A DNA stretch of 64,000 nt from an uncultured Bacteroidota bacterium (GCA_903847205.1 CAINDA010000052.1:1-64000); one strand, 5' to 3'; numbered from the stretch's first letter, positions 26,880-35,945 are shown. Made by a program: numbers and translations. The notes: generated by a model from the sequence alone, not told the origin.

Positions 26880-27902
26880 TTAAAACTTCTGAACAACCCC
26901 GATACCGGGCATATCACTCAAAGTTATTTTACCGTTTACAAACTGCACTCCATCAAATAAATTATTTTTAATTAACAGCGGGCCGTCCAAATCAGCATAA
27001 TCGGCCAAAGGTGAAAGCTGGGCCGCAGCCGATACCGCACATGAAGTTTCACTCATGCATCCTATGAGCAGCTGCAGTTTTAATTCACGCGCTTTATTAA
27101 TCATTTTAAACGCTTCATTCATCCCTGTACATTTCATCAGCTTAATATTAATCCCGTGAAAGCAGTCTTTAACTCGATCAATGTCTTCATACCGCTGCAC
27201 GCTCTCATCTGCAAACAAAGGAAGAGCAGTCCTCTCAAAAAGCCATAGCGTATCTTCCAGATTATCTTTCGGCATTGGCTGCTCAACAAATAAAATATTT
27301 TTATCCTTCAGCCACACTATCATTTCAAGAGCCTGGTATTTATCTTTCCAGCCTTGGTTTACATCAATTGCTATTGGTTTATTTGTAATGCTCCGTATCG
27401 CAGTAATAATTGATTTGTCATTTTCGCCGCTCAATTTTACTTTTAAAATTTTGTACGCTTCTCCTTCAGCGGCTTTCTCTTTCATCACATCCGGCTCATC
27501 AATACCCAAGGTATATGTAGTGTACGGCGTGAGGCTGCTGTCGCAGTTGAAAATTTTCCAGCAGGGTTTGTTAAGCAGTTTGCCGCAGAGGTCATGCAGC
27601 GCAATATCAACTGAAGCTTTTGCCGCAGTATTGTTCGGAGCAATTTTATCAATCTCATTTAAAATCATTTCAATGTTAAACGGATCCCTGTGTCTGGATA
27701 ATAATTCCACAGCCGTTTTTAAAAATGACAAAACCGTTTCGTGAGTTTCACTTAAATAAGGTGGCAAGCTTGCTTCTCCAAAGCCGGTAATACCTTCGTG
27801 CTCCAGCTGTGTTAATACAATCGGAGTAGATGTGCGGGTACCGTGAGCAATATGAAATGGTCTTTTGAAATAGAGTGTTTCAGGTTTATACGTGAGTCTC
27901 AT
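26880..27902 (-). CDS. Dipeptide epimerase (enolase superfamily, Ala-Glu type)
   Basis: A 340-residue enzyme of the muconate-lactonising/dipeptide-epimerase branch of the enolase superfamily. The catalytic bases fit: KVKLSG (KxK), metal ligands in DVNQGW, EQP and DES, and the Lys in GINIKLMKCTGM. Bacteroidota relatives epimerise L-Ala-D/L-Glu from murein peptides or other dipeptides. The start MRLTYKPETLYFKRP at 27902 is preferred over an upstream ATG (27959), because the extra peptide is unlike the family and a near-consensus promoter (TACTTTCG) lies between the two. The substrate specificity cannot be fixed from sequence. Confidence 0.88.
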   Translation of the reverse strand: MRLTYKPETLYFKRPFHIAHGTRTSTPIVLTQLEHEGITGFGEASLPPYLSETHETVLSFLKTAVELLSRHRDPFNIEMILNEIDKIAPNNTAAKASVDIALHDLCGKLLNKPCWKIFNCDSSLTPYTTYTLGIDEPDVMKEKAAEGEAYKILKVKLSGENDKSIITAIRSITNKPIAIDVNQGWKDKYQALEMIVWLKDKNILFVEQPMPKDNLEDTLWLFERTALPLFADESVQRYEDIDRVKDCFHGINIKLMKCTGMNEAFKMINKARELKLQLLIGCMSETSCAVSAAAQLSPLADYADLDGPLLIKNNLFDGVQFVNGKITLSDMPGIGVVQKF

Positions 27903-27917
27903 TGTTTTTCTTTTTAA

Positions 27918-27925
27918 CGAAAGTA
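27918..27925 (-). promoter_or_regulatory. Near-consensus -7 element of the epimerase gene
   Basis: It reads TACTTTCG on the minus strand, one mismatch from TAnnTTTG, 15 bases before the preferred ATG. It supports the short start. Confidence 0.4.
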
Positions 27926-28134
27926 ATTCAATATTATACAGCACATAATCAAAAACCATTTATAATTTATCCGTTTTTAATAATCAGAATTGCGCTTTGT
28001 GTCTTCCCGAACTATAACCACACGACTTACAGCACAAAAAAATAAAAATTAATTCCGCTTCTTGTTTTATTAAACTGCCCGAATAGGAAATTTTATTTTT
28101 TGAAAAAAAGCATCCGCAAAGTATTACTTATATA

Positions 28135-28142
28135 TATATTTG
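28135..28142 (+). promoter_or_regulatory. -7 element of the 28169 lipoprotein gene
   Basis: TATATTTG matches TAnnTTTG; it ends 26 bases before the ATG at 28169 and lies downstream of the alternative TTG start at 28100, so it decides for the later start. Confidence 0.6.
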
Positions 28143-28168
28143 CGGTACAAACAAAAATAAAAACTGAA

Positions 28169-28693
28169 ATGAAAAAAACACTTTTACTTTTAGCTGCTCC
28201 GGCACTTTTATTTTTTGCCGGATGCGGTTCAAAACCCGCTCCAGCTGCGGCAATGCCCGGCATGGTTGAAAAAACTTTTAAAGTTAACGGCAGCAATCTT
28301 ACTATTATGGTTCCTGATTCAACAAAAGGAATAGCAGAGATTACTGAACAGCCCTCAGGTGCCACTGAAATTAAAGTCGGCGCTGATTTTCAAATTTCTG
28401 TTGAAGAAGGAGAAGGAGATATTGCTTTAACTAAAAGCGATGTAAAGGATGCAGCAGTATTTAAATTTCAACGGTATTTAAAAGATGAACCAGCATTATT
28501 ATTTTGGGAATCTAAAAATGCAGACATCCCTGATTCCAGATTTCATTTTTATACAACTGCCAAAATCGGAAAATCATCTTATATAATTAAAGATGTAGAA
28601 AGTGCAGATGCTCATAATGAAAAAACTGTACAGCTGATGATTGATGCATCAAAAACAATAAAAGCAAAAGACGCAGCAAAACCAAATTCATAA
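28169..28693 (+). CDS. Lipoprotein of unknown function
   Basis: A 174-residue lipoprotein. The signal peptide MKKTLLLLAAPALLFFAGCG has the lipobox FAGC, and an Ala/Pro-rich linker follows. The rest is a small globular domain (IMVPDSTKGIAEITEQPSGA, FQISVEEGEGDIALTKSDVK) that I do not recognise. A 23-codon longer frame from a TTG at 28100 would place the promoter inside the gene and hide the signal peptide. It has its own promoter and precedes, but does not overlap, the acyl-CoA dehydrogenase gene, which also has one. Confidence 0.75.
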   Translation: MKKTLLLLAAPALLFFAGCGSKPAPAAAMPGMVEKTFKVNGSNLTIMVPDSTKGIAEITEQPSGATEIKVGADFQISVEEGEGDIALTKSDVKDAAVFKFQRYLKDEPALLFWESKNADIPDSRFHFYTTAKIGKSSYIIKDVESADAHNEKTVQLMIDASKTIKAKDAAKPNS

Positions 28694-28758
28694 AGTTTCA
28701 AGGCACTAACTTAAAACAGCAGGATGAATTATCAATTAATCTTTTTGGTTTAATTGAT

Positions 28759-28766
28759 TACTTTTG
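28759..28766 (+). promoter_or_regulatory. -7 element of the acyl-CoA dehydrogenase gene
   Basis: TACTTTTG matches TAnnTTTG and ends 23 bases before the ATG at 28790; it overlaps the upstream extension of the frame (TTG at 28754), so the later start is correct. Confidence 0.6.
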
Positions 28767-28789
28767 CTGAACACAAAAACACTTACAAA

Positions 28790-29968
28790 ATGGCAGCAGA
28801 TAGATTTGAAGCTCACGATTATTATTTAATGGATGAGCTCTTAACCGATGAACATAAATTGATACGCGAAACAGCACGCGCCTGGGTTAAAAAAGAAGTT
28901 ACTCCAATTGTTGAGGAAGCTTGTCAGAATTCAAAATTTCCGAAACAATGGATCAAAGGACTTGCTGAAATCGGTGCTTTCGGGCCTTACATACCTGCTT
29001 CATACGGAGGTTCGGGTTTAGATCAAATGTCTTACGGCATAATTATGCAGGAGCTGGAGCGCGGCGACAGCGGTCTGCGTTCTACAGCATCTGTGCAGAG
29101 TTCATTGGTTATGTATCCGATTTATTCGTATGCATCTGAAGAACAAAAAAGGAAATACCTTCCTAAGCTTGCTGCCGGCGACCTTATGGGATGCTTCGGT
29201 TTAACCGAACCGGATCATGGCTCTAACCCAATGGGCATGGTAACTAACATTAAAGACAAAGGCGATCACTATTTATTAAACGGTGCTAAAATGTGGATTT
29301 CAAATGCACCGTTTGCTGATATAGCAGTGGTTTGGGCTAAAGACGAAGCAGGCAACATCCGCGGCATGGTGGTTGAACGCGGCTGGGACGGTTTTACAAC
29401 ACCTGAAACACACGGCAAGTGGAGTCTTCGCGCAAGTGCAACAGGCGAGCTTGTTTTCGCAAATGTTAAAGTTCCCAAAGAAAACATTTTCCCGACAATC
29501 AAAGGTTTAAAAGGCCCATTGAGCTGTTTAAATTCTGCTCGTTACGGAATCGCGTGGGGCGCAATAGGTGCTGCAATGGATTGTTATGATTCTGCTTTGC
29601 GTTACTCTAAAGAGCGCATCCAGTTCGGCAAACCGATCGGCGGCTTTCAGCTGACACAAAAAAAATTAGCTGAAATGATCACTGAAATAACAAAAGCGCA
29701 ATTGCTGACCTGGAGACTTGGTGTATTGAAAAATGAAAACAGAGCTACCCCGGCACAGATATCAATGGCTAAGCGCAATAATGTAAACATGGCTTTGCAG
29801 ATTGCACGCGAGGCTCGCCAGATACACGGCGGAATGGGCATTACAGGCGAATACCCGATTATGCGCCATATGATGAATTTAGAATCTGTAATTACTTATG
29901 AAGGAACTCATGATATTCATTTATTAATTACTGGAATGGATGTTACCGGATTAAATGCATTTCAATAA
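28790..29968 (+). CDS. gcdH: Glutaryl-CoA dehydrogenase-like acyl-CoA dehydrogenase
   Basis: A 392-residue flavoprotein. The order of motifs fits the glutaryl-CoA dehydrogenase branch: LRSTASVQSSLVMYPI carries the Arg that binds the glutaryl carboxylate in that family, GCFGLTEPDHGSNP and MWISNAPFADIAVVWA contact FAD and substrate, and ITYEGTHDIHLLITG near the end holds the catalytic Glu. The reaction would be oxidation and decarboxylation of glutaryl-CoA to crotonyl-CoA, the shared last part of lysine and tryptophan breakdown. Electrons go to ETF. The symbol is given on family resemblance; a related substrate is possible. Confidence 0.82.
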   Translation: MAADRFEAHDYYLMDELLTDEHKLIRETARAWVKKEVTPIVEEACQNSKFPKQWIKGLAEIGAFGPYIPASYGGSGLDQMSYGIIMQELERGDSGLRSTASVQSSLVMYPIYSYASEEQKRKYLPKLAAGDLMGCFGLTEPDHGSNPMGMVTNIKDKGDHYLLNGAKMWISNAPFADIAVVWAKDEAGNIRGMVVERGWDGFTTPETHGKWSLRASATGELVFANVKVPKENIFPTIKGLKGPLSCLNSARYGIAWGAIGAAMDCYDSALRYSKERIQFGKPIGGFQLTQKKLAEMITEITKAQLLTWRLGVLKNENRATPAQISMAKRNNVNMALQIAREARQIHGGMGITGEYPIMRHMMNLESVITYEGTHDIHLLITGMDVTGLNAFQ

Positions 29969-30045
29969 CATCATCTTTGTTTTAAACCAGAGAAAAAACA
30001 AATTCATAAAACAGAACACGGCATTATTGAATTTCAAAAGAAATA

Positions 30046-30130
30046 ATCACCGCTAAAGTATTAAGCAAAACAGTAACACTCCGAAAATAATCTTCGCGAA
30101 ACTTTCTGTCCTTCATGCCTTAGCGGTGAT
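30046..30130. repeat. Intergenic inverted repeat with 11-bp arms
   Basis: ATCACCGCTAA (30046-30056) is the exact inverse of TTAGCGGTGAT (30120-30130), 63 bases apart, in the gap before the rhodanese gene. It resembles the other inverted elements in this window in layout, not in sequence. Confidence 0.6.
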
Positions 30131-30177
30131 ATTTTTTATGCGGCAACAAAAAATAAATTAATCTTACAATAATAAAA

Positions 30178-30579
30178 ATGAAAAAGTACATACTAATTTT
30201 AACTGCAGTTTTTTCTTTCGGCTATGCTGCATTTGCCCAAACAGTAAAAAAATCAGTTGTGACCAACCTTTCTACGGAGCGCTTCAAAGCCATTACTGAT
30301 AATGATAAAAAAGGAATGATCATAGATTTGCGCACCTCCGATGAAATCAGCAAAGGTTTTATCAAGGGATCTGTGCAGCTTGATTTTTTAGCGAAAGACG
30401 CAGAAAAACAAATTGATAAATTAGATAAAAGCAAAACATATTATATATACTGCGCATCAGGAGGCCGCAGCACCGATGCTGCTGAGTATATGGAGAAGCA
30501 CGATTTTAAACGTGTTTACACTCTTGAAAAAGGGTTTTCAGATTGGGTTAAAAAACAACTGCCAGTTGAAAAAAAGTAA
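30178..30579 (+). CDS. Secreted rhodanese-like domain protein
   Basis: A 133-residue exported protein. Residues 1-20 are a signal peptide ending AFA. The remaining part is one rhodanese domain: MIIDLRTSDEISKGFIKGSVQLDF is the entry motif, and YCASGGRST carries the active Cys92 in a six-residue loop (CASGGR), the length typical of sulfurtransferases rather than Cdc25-like phosphatases. It would move sulfane sulfur in the periplasm; the true substrate is unknown. It is a single-gene unit. Confidence 0.88.
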   Translation: MKKYILILTAVFSFGYAAFAQTVKKSVVTNLSTERFKAITDNDKKGMIIDLRTSDEISKGFIKGSVQLDFLAKDAEKQIDKLDKSKTYYIYCASGGRSTDAAEYMEKHDFKRVYTLEKGFSDWVKKQLPVEKK

Positions 30580-30686
30580 TTCCCTGAAAATTTAATTTTC
30601 AATTTTGATTCTGTGAACCTATTCCTTTAAAATTTAATGTTATTACAATTTTAATTTAACCAATTTAAGCTGCCGATTATAAAAAC

Positions 30687-30721
30687 AAAAAAGCTGTCCC
30701 TTCGCGGAACAGCTTTTTTTT
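30687..30721. terminator. Bidirectional terminator between rhodanese and DksA-like genes
   Basis: GCTGT and ACAGC arms (30693-30697 and 30709-30713), extended by A-runs and T-runs on the outside and by a CC/GG pair around a TTCG-containing loop. It can serve the convergent genes on both strands. Confidence 0.7.
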
Positions 30722-30738
30722 AATGGGGAAATAAAGTA

Positions 30739-31737
30739 TTATGCGTTTTGCTCCAGCTTAGCTTCAATAGCCAAAGTTGCATGAGGTACACTTCTTAAAC
30801 GTTCTTTCGAAATTAATTTACCGGTAGCACGGCAGATTCCATACGTTTTGTTTTCAATACGGATAAGTGCGTTTTGCAGATTTTGAATAAATTTTTCCTG
30901 ACGCCCGGCAAGATGCGATGTCTCTTCTTTTGACAGCACATCAGATCCATCTTCCAAAAGTTTAAAGGTTGGAGAAGTGTCATCAGTACCGTGATCATCT
31001 TTATGAGACAGAGTGCTCTTCAGTAATTCGTAATCTTTTTGAGCCTCTTCCAATTTTTTCAAAATCAATTCTTTGAATTCTTTTAATTCGCTGTCAGTGT
31101 AGCGGGTTCTTTTATCAGTATTGATATGCGGTTTTGGCACAGGTCCCATTGGACGGTGAATAGACGGAGTTTTGTATTCCACCATCATCGGCTCTTCATC
31201 TCTATTGTCATCATCCAAATCAAAATTTGAATCAAATTTTTTCTTTGAAATTGTTTCTGCCTTTTTCTCAACAGATACCGGGATTTTTACTATTGGCAGC
31301 GGTTTAGCTGACACCGCCTGTTTAGTCTCAGTTTTCGAAACTGTTTTGTTGACAGCCTTTACAGGTGTTATTTTGCTTATTACTGCTTTAACTGCTGGTT
31401 TAGAGGCATTTTTTTTGGGCGTAGTTTTTTTTGCAGGCTTAGCAGCCGCTATTTTTTTAACAGTAGCTTTAGCAGCAGACTTTTTAACTTGCTTTACTGT
31501 TTTCTTAACAGCTTTTTTAGGAGCTGTTTTTTTAACAATTTTTTTTGCTGTTTTTATATCTTTTTTAACCGCTTTTTTAGGAGCAGCCGTTTTAACAATT
31601 TTTTTAGCAACAGCTTTCTTGGCGGGTTTCGCCGCTTTTTTAGGAACCGTTTTTTTTGCAGTTTTTTTTACTGCCTCTTTTTTTACAGGAGCAGCTGCTT
31701 TCTTTACTGGTTTCCCTTTTTGAATTTTTTTAGCCAT
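30739..31737 (-). CDS. DksA/TraR-like regulator with long histone H1-like N-terminal tail
   Basis: A 332-residue fusion. Residues 1 to about 150 are Lys/Ala/Pro-rich repeats (KKTAPKKAVKK, KKAAKPAKKAVAKK) like an H1 tail. An acidic patch (DLDDDNRDEE, near 170-180) follows. Residues about 212-332 match the DksA/TraR coiled-coil and C-terminal globule: ELKEFKELILKKLEEAQKDY, then YGICRATGKLISKERLRSVP. The zinc finger is degenerate, with one Cys where DksA has four. DksA acts on RNA polymerase through its secondary channel; here the tail should bind DNA or RNA in addition. Bacteroidota DksA-like proteins with few Cys are known, but whether the tail is common I cannot check. ileS lies upstream on the same strand, 11 bases away, so they are likely co-transcribed. 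Confidence 0.85.
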   Translation of the reverse strand: MAKKIQKGKPVKKAAAPVKKEAVKKTAKKTVPKKAAKPAKKAVAKKIVKTAAPKKAVKKDIKTAKKIVKKTAPKKAVKKTVKQVKKSAAKATVKKIAAAKPAKKTTPKKNASKPAVKAVISKITPVKAVNKTVSKTETKQAVSAKPLPIVKIPVSVEKKAETISKKKFDSNFDLDDDNRDEEPMMVEYKTPSIHRPMGPVPKPHINTDKRTRYTDSELKEFKELILKKLEEAQKDYELLKSTLSHKDDHGTDDTSPTFKLLEDGSDVLSKEETSHLAGRQEKFIQNLQNALIRIENKTYGICRATGKLISKERLRSVPHATLAIEAKLEQNA

Positions 31738-31748
31738 TTTTAAAGGTG

Positions 31749-34700
31749 TTAGTTTAATTTAGTAATAGTAATTAAAGTCTTTATTTCTTCGTCTAATTCA
31801 ATCTCCGAGCCTTTTTTAGCTTCTAAAACATCGACAAGTTCTAAAGACGAAGCAAGAATTTCCGCGCAAATATAGCTCAAATTATTGTTGATAGCTGCAT
31901 TTATAGCGGAATTTCTCTGAATTTTTACGTCAATCCGGTCGGTAACATCTAAATTACTTTCTTTTCGGAGGTTCTGAATCCTGTTTACTAATTCACGTGC
32001 AAGGCCTTCCTCTCTAAGAATAGGAGTAATTGTAACGTCAAGGGCAACAGTCAAAGTACCTGAATTTGCCACTTTCCAGCCGGGGATATCTACGGGGATA
32101 ATTTCTACATCTTCGGTTTCCAATTCAAAAACATCCGAATCAATATTGATTGCATATTTTCCTGTTTTTTCAATGCCTGAAATAATAGCCGGTGCATTTT
32201 CATTTGCAAATGCCTGAACAGCTTTCATATTTTTCCCGCATTTTTTTCCGAGGGTTTTGAAATTCAATTTCAAATTTTTGATAATGGACGTACTTGATTC
32301 ATTAACAAATTCAAGTGATTTAACATTTACTTCAGATAATATCAAATCCTTAACAGCTTCAATTTTATTTTTGAATGAATCATCCAATACAGGTATTTGA
32401 ATTTTGTTTAGCGGCTGCCTTACACGGATATTCTCTTTCTTACGGATAGATAAAATCATCGAAGAAATCTTCTGCGCAAGCTCCATGCGCTCTTCTAAGT
32501 CCGCATCAATTAAGAAGGTATCCGAAACAGGGAAATCACTTAAATGTATTGATTCCGCTTTATCACGGCCGGTTACTGAATTCAAATCGGAATAAAGTCT
32601 GTCCATAAAAAACGGTGCAATAGGCGCAGCAAGCTGTGCCACAACCTCCATACAGCGGTACAGCGTCTGGTAAGCGGCAATTTTATCCTGGGAATAATCG
32701 CCTTTCCAAAAACGTCTTCTGCACAAGCGTACATACCAGTTGCTTAGATGCTCATCAACAAAATCTTCGATGTAACGCCCTGCACGGTGAGGTTCATAGT
32801 CTGAATACGCTTCGTCCACTTTTTTTATCAGTGTATTGAGTTCTGATAAAATCCAACGGTCAATTTCAGTGCGTTCAGTCATTGGTATCTCCGCCTCTGA
32901 ATACTTGAATCCATCAAGGTTTGCGTACAATGTAAAAAATGAATAGGTATTGTGAAGCGTTCCGAAAAACCTGCGCTGCACTTCACTGATGCCTTCCAAG
33001 TCGAATTTTAAATTGTCCCAGGGAGCAGCATTGGTAATCATATACCAGCGTGTTGCGTCAGGGCCGTATTTTTCAATGGTTTCAAACGGATTAACAGCGT
33101 TGCCCAAACGTTTGCTCATTTTCTGCCCGTTTTTATCCAGCACCAAACCATTGCTCACCACGTTTTTGAAAGCAACAGAATCAAAACACATCGTGCCTAT
33201 CGCATGAAGCGTAAAGAACCAGCCTCGTGTCTGGTCAACGCCTTCGGCAATAAAATCGGCAGGGAAATATTTTTTCTGATCAATTAAATCTTTGTTCTCA
33301 AACGGGTAATGAAGCTGTGCGTAAGGCATTGCGCCGGAATCAAACCATACGTCAATTAAGTCCGGTTCACGGAAAAGCTTTTTACCATTGCGTTCCAGCA
33401 CAATTGTATCTGCATACGGTTTGTGCAAATCGAATGTATTGTAATTTTCTGGGCTGTTATCTCTGGGTGTAAATGCAGCAAGCGGATTGCTTGACATTGC
33501 CCCTTTTGCAACAGCATTGTCAATTTCATTTTTTAGTTCTTCTGCTGAAGAGATGCAGATCTGCTCGGTTTTATCTTCGCTTGTCCATATAGGAATAGGG
33601 ATGCCCCAAAAGCGAGAGCGTGATAAATTCCAATCATTCAAATTTTCTAACCAGTTGCCGAAACGACCGGTACCAGTTGATTCCGGCTTCCAGTTGATGG
33701 TTTTGTTCAGTTCAATCATCCGCTCTTTGTAGGCAGTGGTTTTGATGAACCAGCTGTCCAATGGGTAATACAGCACCGGTTTATCAGTTCTCCAGCAATG
33801 CGGATAGCTGTGTTCGTAGGTTTCTTTTTTGAAGAGTTTTCCTTCTTCCTGTAGTTTTAAAACAATGCGTTCATCAACACTTAAATATGCTTTTAATTCT
33901 TTTATTTTACCCGATTCCTCTAATACTTTTTTCTGATGCTGAAACTCTGTTTCCTTTTCTTCATCGGTTAAGTAGGCTTCTTTTACATACTCTTCGCCGT
34001 ATAAAAACACACCGTCTTTTATTTCAGGTAAAAACTTACCGCGTCTGTCAACCAATGTTAATGAGCCGATGCCGTTTTGTTTTGCTACTCTAAAGTCATC
34101 AGCACCAAAGCTTGGCGCGATGTGCACGATGCCGGTGCCGTCAGATGTAGTGACGAAATCGCCGATGATTACTCGGAATGCATCGCCGTCTGCGGGTTGC
34201 GCGAAAGGCATCAGCTGTTCGTATTTTATTCCTTCTAAATCAGAGCCATTAAAAAATGTTCTTAAAGACTTACCATAAGCTTTACCATTAAGTACTTTTA
34301 ATTTAAACTTAGAAAGCTCTCTTAAATAGGCAATCGGATCATTTTCATATTTTCTTGATAGCTCCTGTTCAATAGCAAAAATGTCTTGTGAAGAAGAAGA
34401 GTCTATACTAAAGCCAGTAGCAATGTGATGAGAAACTAGTTCGCTTGCAAGTATAACTAAATCAACTTTGTTAGTGAAAATATTTATTACAGCATATAAT
34501 GAATATTGAATATTTTTCCCAGCTGCAAGCGCAGTATTCGAAGGCAAAGTCCAAGGAGTTGTCGTCCATGCAAGAAAATAAATATCTATGTCGCTTTCTT
34601 CATGTATCCTCTTCAATGAATTAAAAACTTCATTATGCGGATTGTTTTTATTCTCAAAATCAATTTTAAATTGAGCAACAGCCGTCCTATCCTTCACATC

Positions 34701-35303
34701 TCTGTAGCAACCCGGCTGATTCAATTCATGCGTAGATAAACCCGTTCCCGCCGCCGGAGAATATGGCTGAATAGTAAACCCCTTGTAGATAGAGCCTTTT
34801 GCATATAAATTATTTAACAGCCACCATACAGACTCAATGTATTTATTTTCATACGTGATGTAAGGATGTTCCATATCCACCCAATAGCCCATTTTTGCTG
34901 TAACATCGGCCCATACATCGGTGTATTTCATTACATCTTTGCGGCATTCGATATTATACTGCTCAACAGTTATTTTTGTGCCGATGTCTTCTTTTGTAAT
35001 TCCTAAAGCCTTCTCAACACTTAATTCTATCGGCAGTCCGTGAGTATCCCACCCTGCTTTACGTTTTACCTGAAAACCTTTCTGTGTTTTAAAACGGCAG
35101 AAGATATCTTTGATAGAACGTGCCATTACATGGTGAATACCGGGTAATCCGTTGGCGCTCGGCGGTCCTTCATAAAAAACAAAAGGAGTTTTTCCCTCAC
35201 GCGAAGTGACAGATTTTTCGAATGTTTTATTCTCGTCCCAGATCTTCTGTATGTCTTTTGCTGTCTGCGAAAGGTTGAGATTGGTATATGTCTTATAAGT
35301 CAT
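31749..35303 (-). CDS. ileS: Isoleucyl-tRNA synthetase
   Basis: A 1184-residue class I synthetase that charges tRNA-Ile and edits valine. The HIGH-type motif is GLPGIHHV (about 52-59), KMSKR is in QKMSKRLGNAVNPF, and WFDSGAMPYAQ and the editing domain (TTPWTLPSNTALA) are present. The length is typical of the longer, eukaryote-like type found in many Bacteroidota. The ATG at 35303 (MTYKTYTNLN) is preferred; the upstream one at 35366 would place the start inside an inverted repeat. Likely operon: Rid-family gene, ileS, DksA-like gene, all on the minus strand. Confidence 0.95.
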   Translation of the reverse strand: MTYKTYTNLNLSQTAKDIQKIWDENKTFEKSVTSREGKTPFVFYEGPPSANGLPGIHHVMARSIKDIFCRFKTQKGFQVKRKAGWDTHGLPIELSVEKALGITKEDIGTKITVEQYNIECRKDVMKYTDVWADVTAKMGYWVDMEHPYITYENKYIESVWWLLNNLYAKGSIYKGFTIQPYSPAAGTGLSTHELNQPGCYRDVKDRTAVAQFKIDFENKNNPHNEVFNSLKRIHEESDIDIYFLAWTTTPWTLPSNTALAAGKNIQYSLYAVINIFTNKVDLVILASELVSHHIATGFSIDSSSSQDIFAIEQELSRKYENDPIAYLRELSKFKLKVLNGKAYGKSLRTFFNGSDLEGIKYEQLMPFAQPADGDAFRVIIGDFVTTSDGTGIVHIAPSFGADDFRVAKQNGIGSLTLVDRRGKFLPEIKDGVFLYGEEYVKEAYLTDEEKETEFQHQKKVLEESGKIKELKAYLSVDERIVLKLQEEGKLFKKETYEHSYPHCWRTDKPVLYYPLDSWFIKTTAYKERMIELNKTINWKPESTGTGRFGNWLENLNDWNLSRSRFWGIPIPIWTSEDKTEQICISSAEELKNEIDNAVAKGAMSSNPLAAFTPRDNSPENYNTFDLHKPYADTIVLERNGKKLFREPDLIDVWFDSGAMPYAQLHYPFENKDLIDQKKYFPADFIAEGVDQTRGWFFTLHAIGTMCFDSVAFKNVVSNGLVLDKNGQKMSKRLGNAVNPFETIEKYGPDATRWYMITNAAPWDNLKFDLEGISEVQRRFFGTLHNTYSFFTLYANLDGFKYSEAEIPMTERTEIDRWILSELNTLIKKVDEAYSDYEPHRAGRYIEDFVDEHLSNWYVRLCRRRFWKGDYSQDKIAAYQTLYRCMEVVAQLAAPIAPFFMDRLYSDLNSVTGRDKAESIHLSDFPVSDTFLIDADLEERMELAQKISSMILSIRKKENIRVRQPLNKIQIPVLDDSFKNKIEAVKDLILSEVNVKSLEFVNESSTSIIKNLKLNFKTLGKKCGKNMKAVQAFANENAPAIISGIEKTGKYAINIDSDVFELETEDVEIIPVDIPGWKVANSGTLTVALDVTITPILREEGLARELVNRIQNLRKESNLDVTDRIDVKIQRNSAINAAINNNLSYICAEILASSLELVDVLEAKKGSEIELDEEIKTLITITKLN

Positions 35304-35318
35304 TGGTTTAAAGTTTAA

Positions 35319-35384
35319 AGTTGGAAAGTTTAAAGTTTTAAGCCGGCTGGGTTGTACAACTTTCAAACTTTAAACTTTCCAACT
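35319..35384. repeat. Inverted repeat with 20-bp arms between Rid gene and ileS
   Basis: AGTTGGAAAGTTTAAAGTTT (35319-35338) is the exact inverse of 35365-35384, with 26 bases between. The arms themselves hold short internal repeats of TTTAAAGT. The right arm overlaps the stop codon of the Rid-family gene (35383-35385). Confidence 0.8.
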
Positions 35385-35799
35385 AAATTGTTGCTATTAC
35401 TTTTAATTCTATTGCGATTGGCGTTGGCAGACAATTGATTTCAATGGTAGTCCGGCAGGGCTGATTGTCTTTAAACCATTCAGCATAAACGCGGTTGTAT
35501 ATTTCGAAATCGTCTTTCATATTTGTAAGAAAAACCTGCACATCCACAATGTTATCCCAAGAGCTTCCCGCCTCTTCTAAAATGTATTTTACATTCTGAA
35601 ATACGCTTCTGCACTGCGTTTCAATATTGTAAGAAATGATGTTTCCTTTTTCGTCCAAGTCAACTCCCGGGATTTTTTTATTACCACGCTCCCTTGGTCC
35701 GACTCCTGAAAGAAACAACAGGTTTCCGACTTTGCGTGCATGAGGGTAAAGCCCGACCGGTTCAGGTGCTTTACTAGAATTTATTTTTGAATCACTCAT
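35383..35799 (-). CDS. Rid-family protein, 2-aminomuconate deaminase type
   Basis: A 138-residue RidA/YjgF-fold protein. PVGLYPHARKVGNLLFLSGVGPRERG and NCLPTPIAIELKVIATI are the two family ends; the conserved Arg that holds the substrate carboxylate is in QPCRTTIEIN. The sequence style (LYPHARKVG, GVGPR) resembles 2-aminomuconate deaminases more than the general RidA, and an ACMSD-like gene lies 15 kb away, but the function is an inference; imine hydrolysis (RidA activity) is the alternative. It has its own TAnnTTTG promoter and heads the likely operon with ileS. Confidence 0.82.
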   Translation of the reverse strand: MSDSKINSSKAPEPVGLYPHARKVGNLLFLSGVGPRERGNKKIPGVDLDEKGNIISYNIETQCRSVFQNVKYILEEAGSSWDNIVDVQVFLTNMKDDFEIYNRVYAEWFKDNQPCRTTIEINCLPTPIAIELKVIATI

Positions 35800-35822
35800 T
35801 CTTTATTTTTATAAAAGGACTG

Positions 35823-35830
35823 CAAATATA
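35823..35830 (-). promoter_or_regulatory. -7 element of the Rid-ileS unit
   Basis: It reads TATATTTG on the minus strand, matches TAnnTTTG, and ends 23 bases before the ATG at 35799. Confidence 0.6.
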
Positions 35831-35937
35831 GCTGTAACGGGCGATAAAAGCAACCCATTGTTAAGACTGTCAATAAGGTATGATCAGGATAAAATAAAAT
35901 ATATTGCAAAATATATTTCCGCATTGGCTTTAATTGA

Positions 35938-35945
35938 TATTTTTG
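35938..35945 (+). promoter_or_regulatory. -7 element of tRNA-Ala
   Basis: TATTTTTG matches TAnnTTTG and ends 16 bases before the first base of the mature tRNA. Confidence 0.65.

Noticed and set aside
31172-31723. Phe/Leu-rich 183-codon plus-strand frame
   Set aside because: It is the antisense of the lysine/alanine repeat tail of the DksA-like gene; the hydrophobic sequence is a by-product of AAA and GCT codons read backwards.
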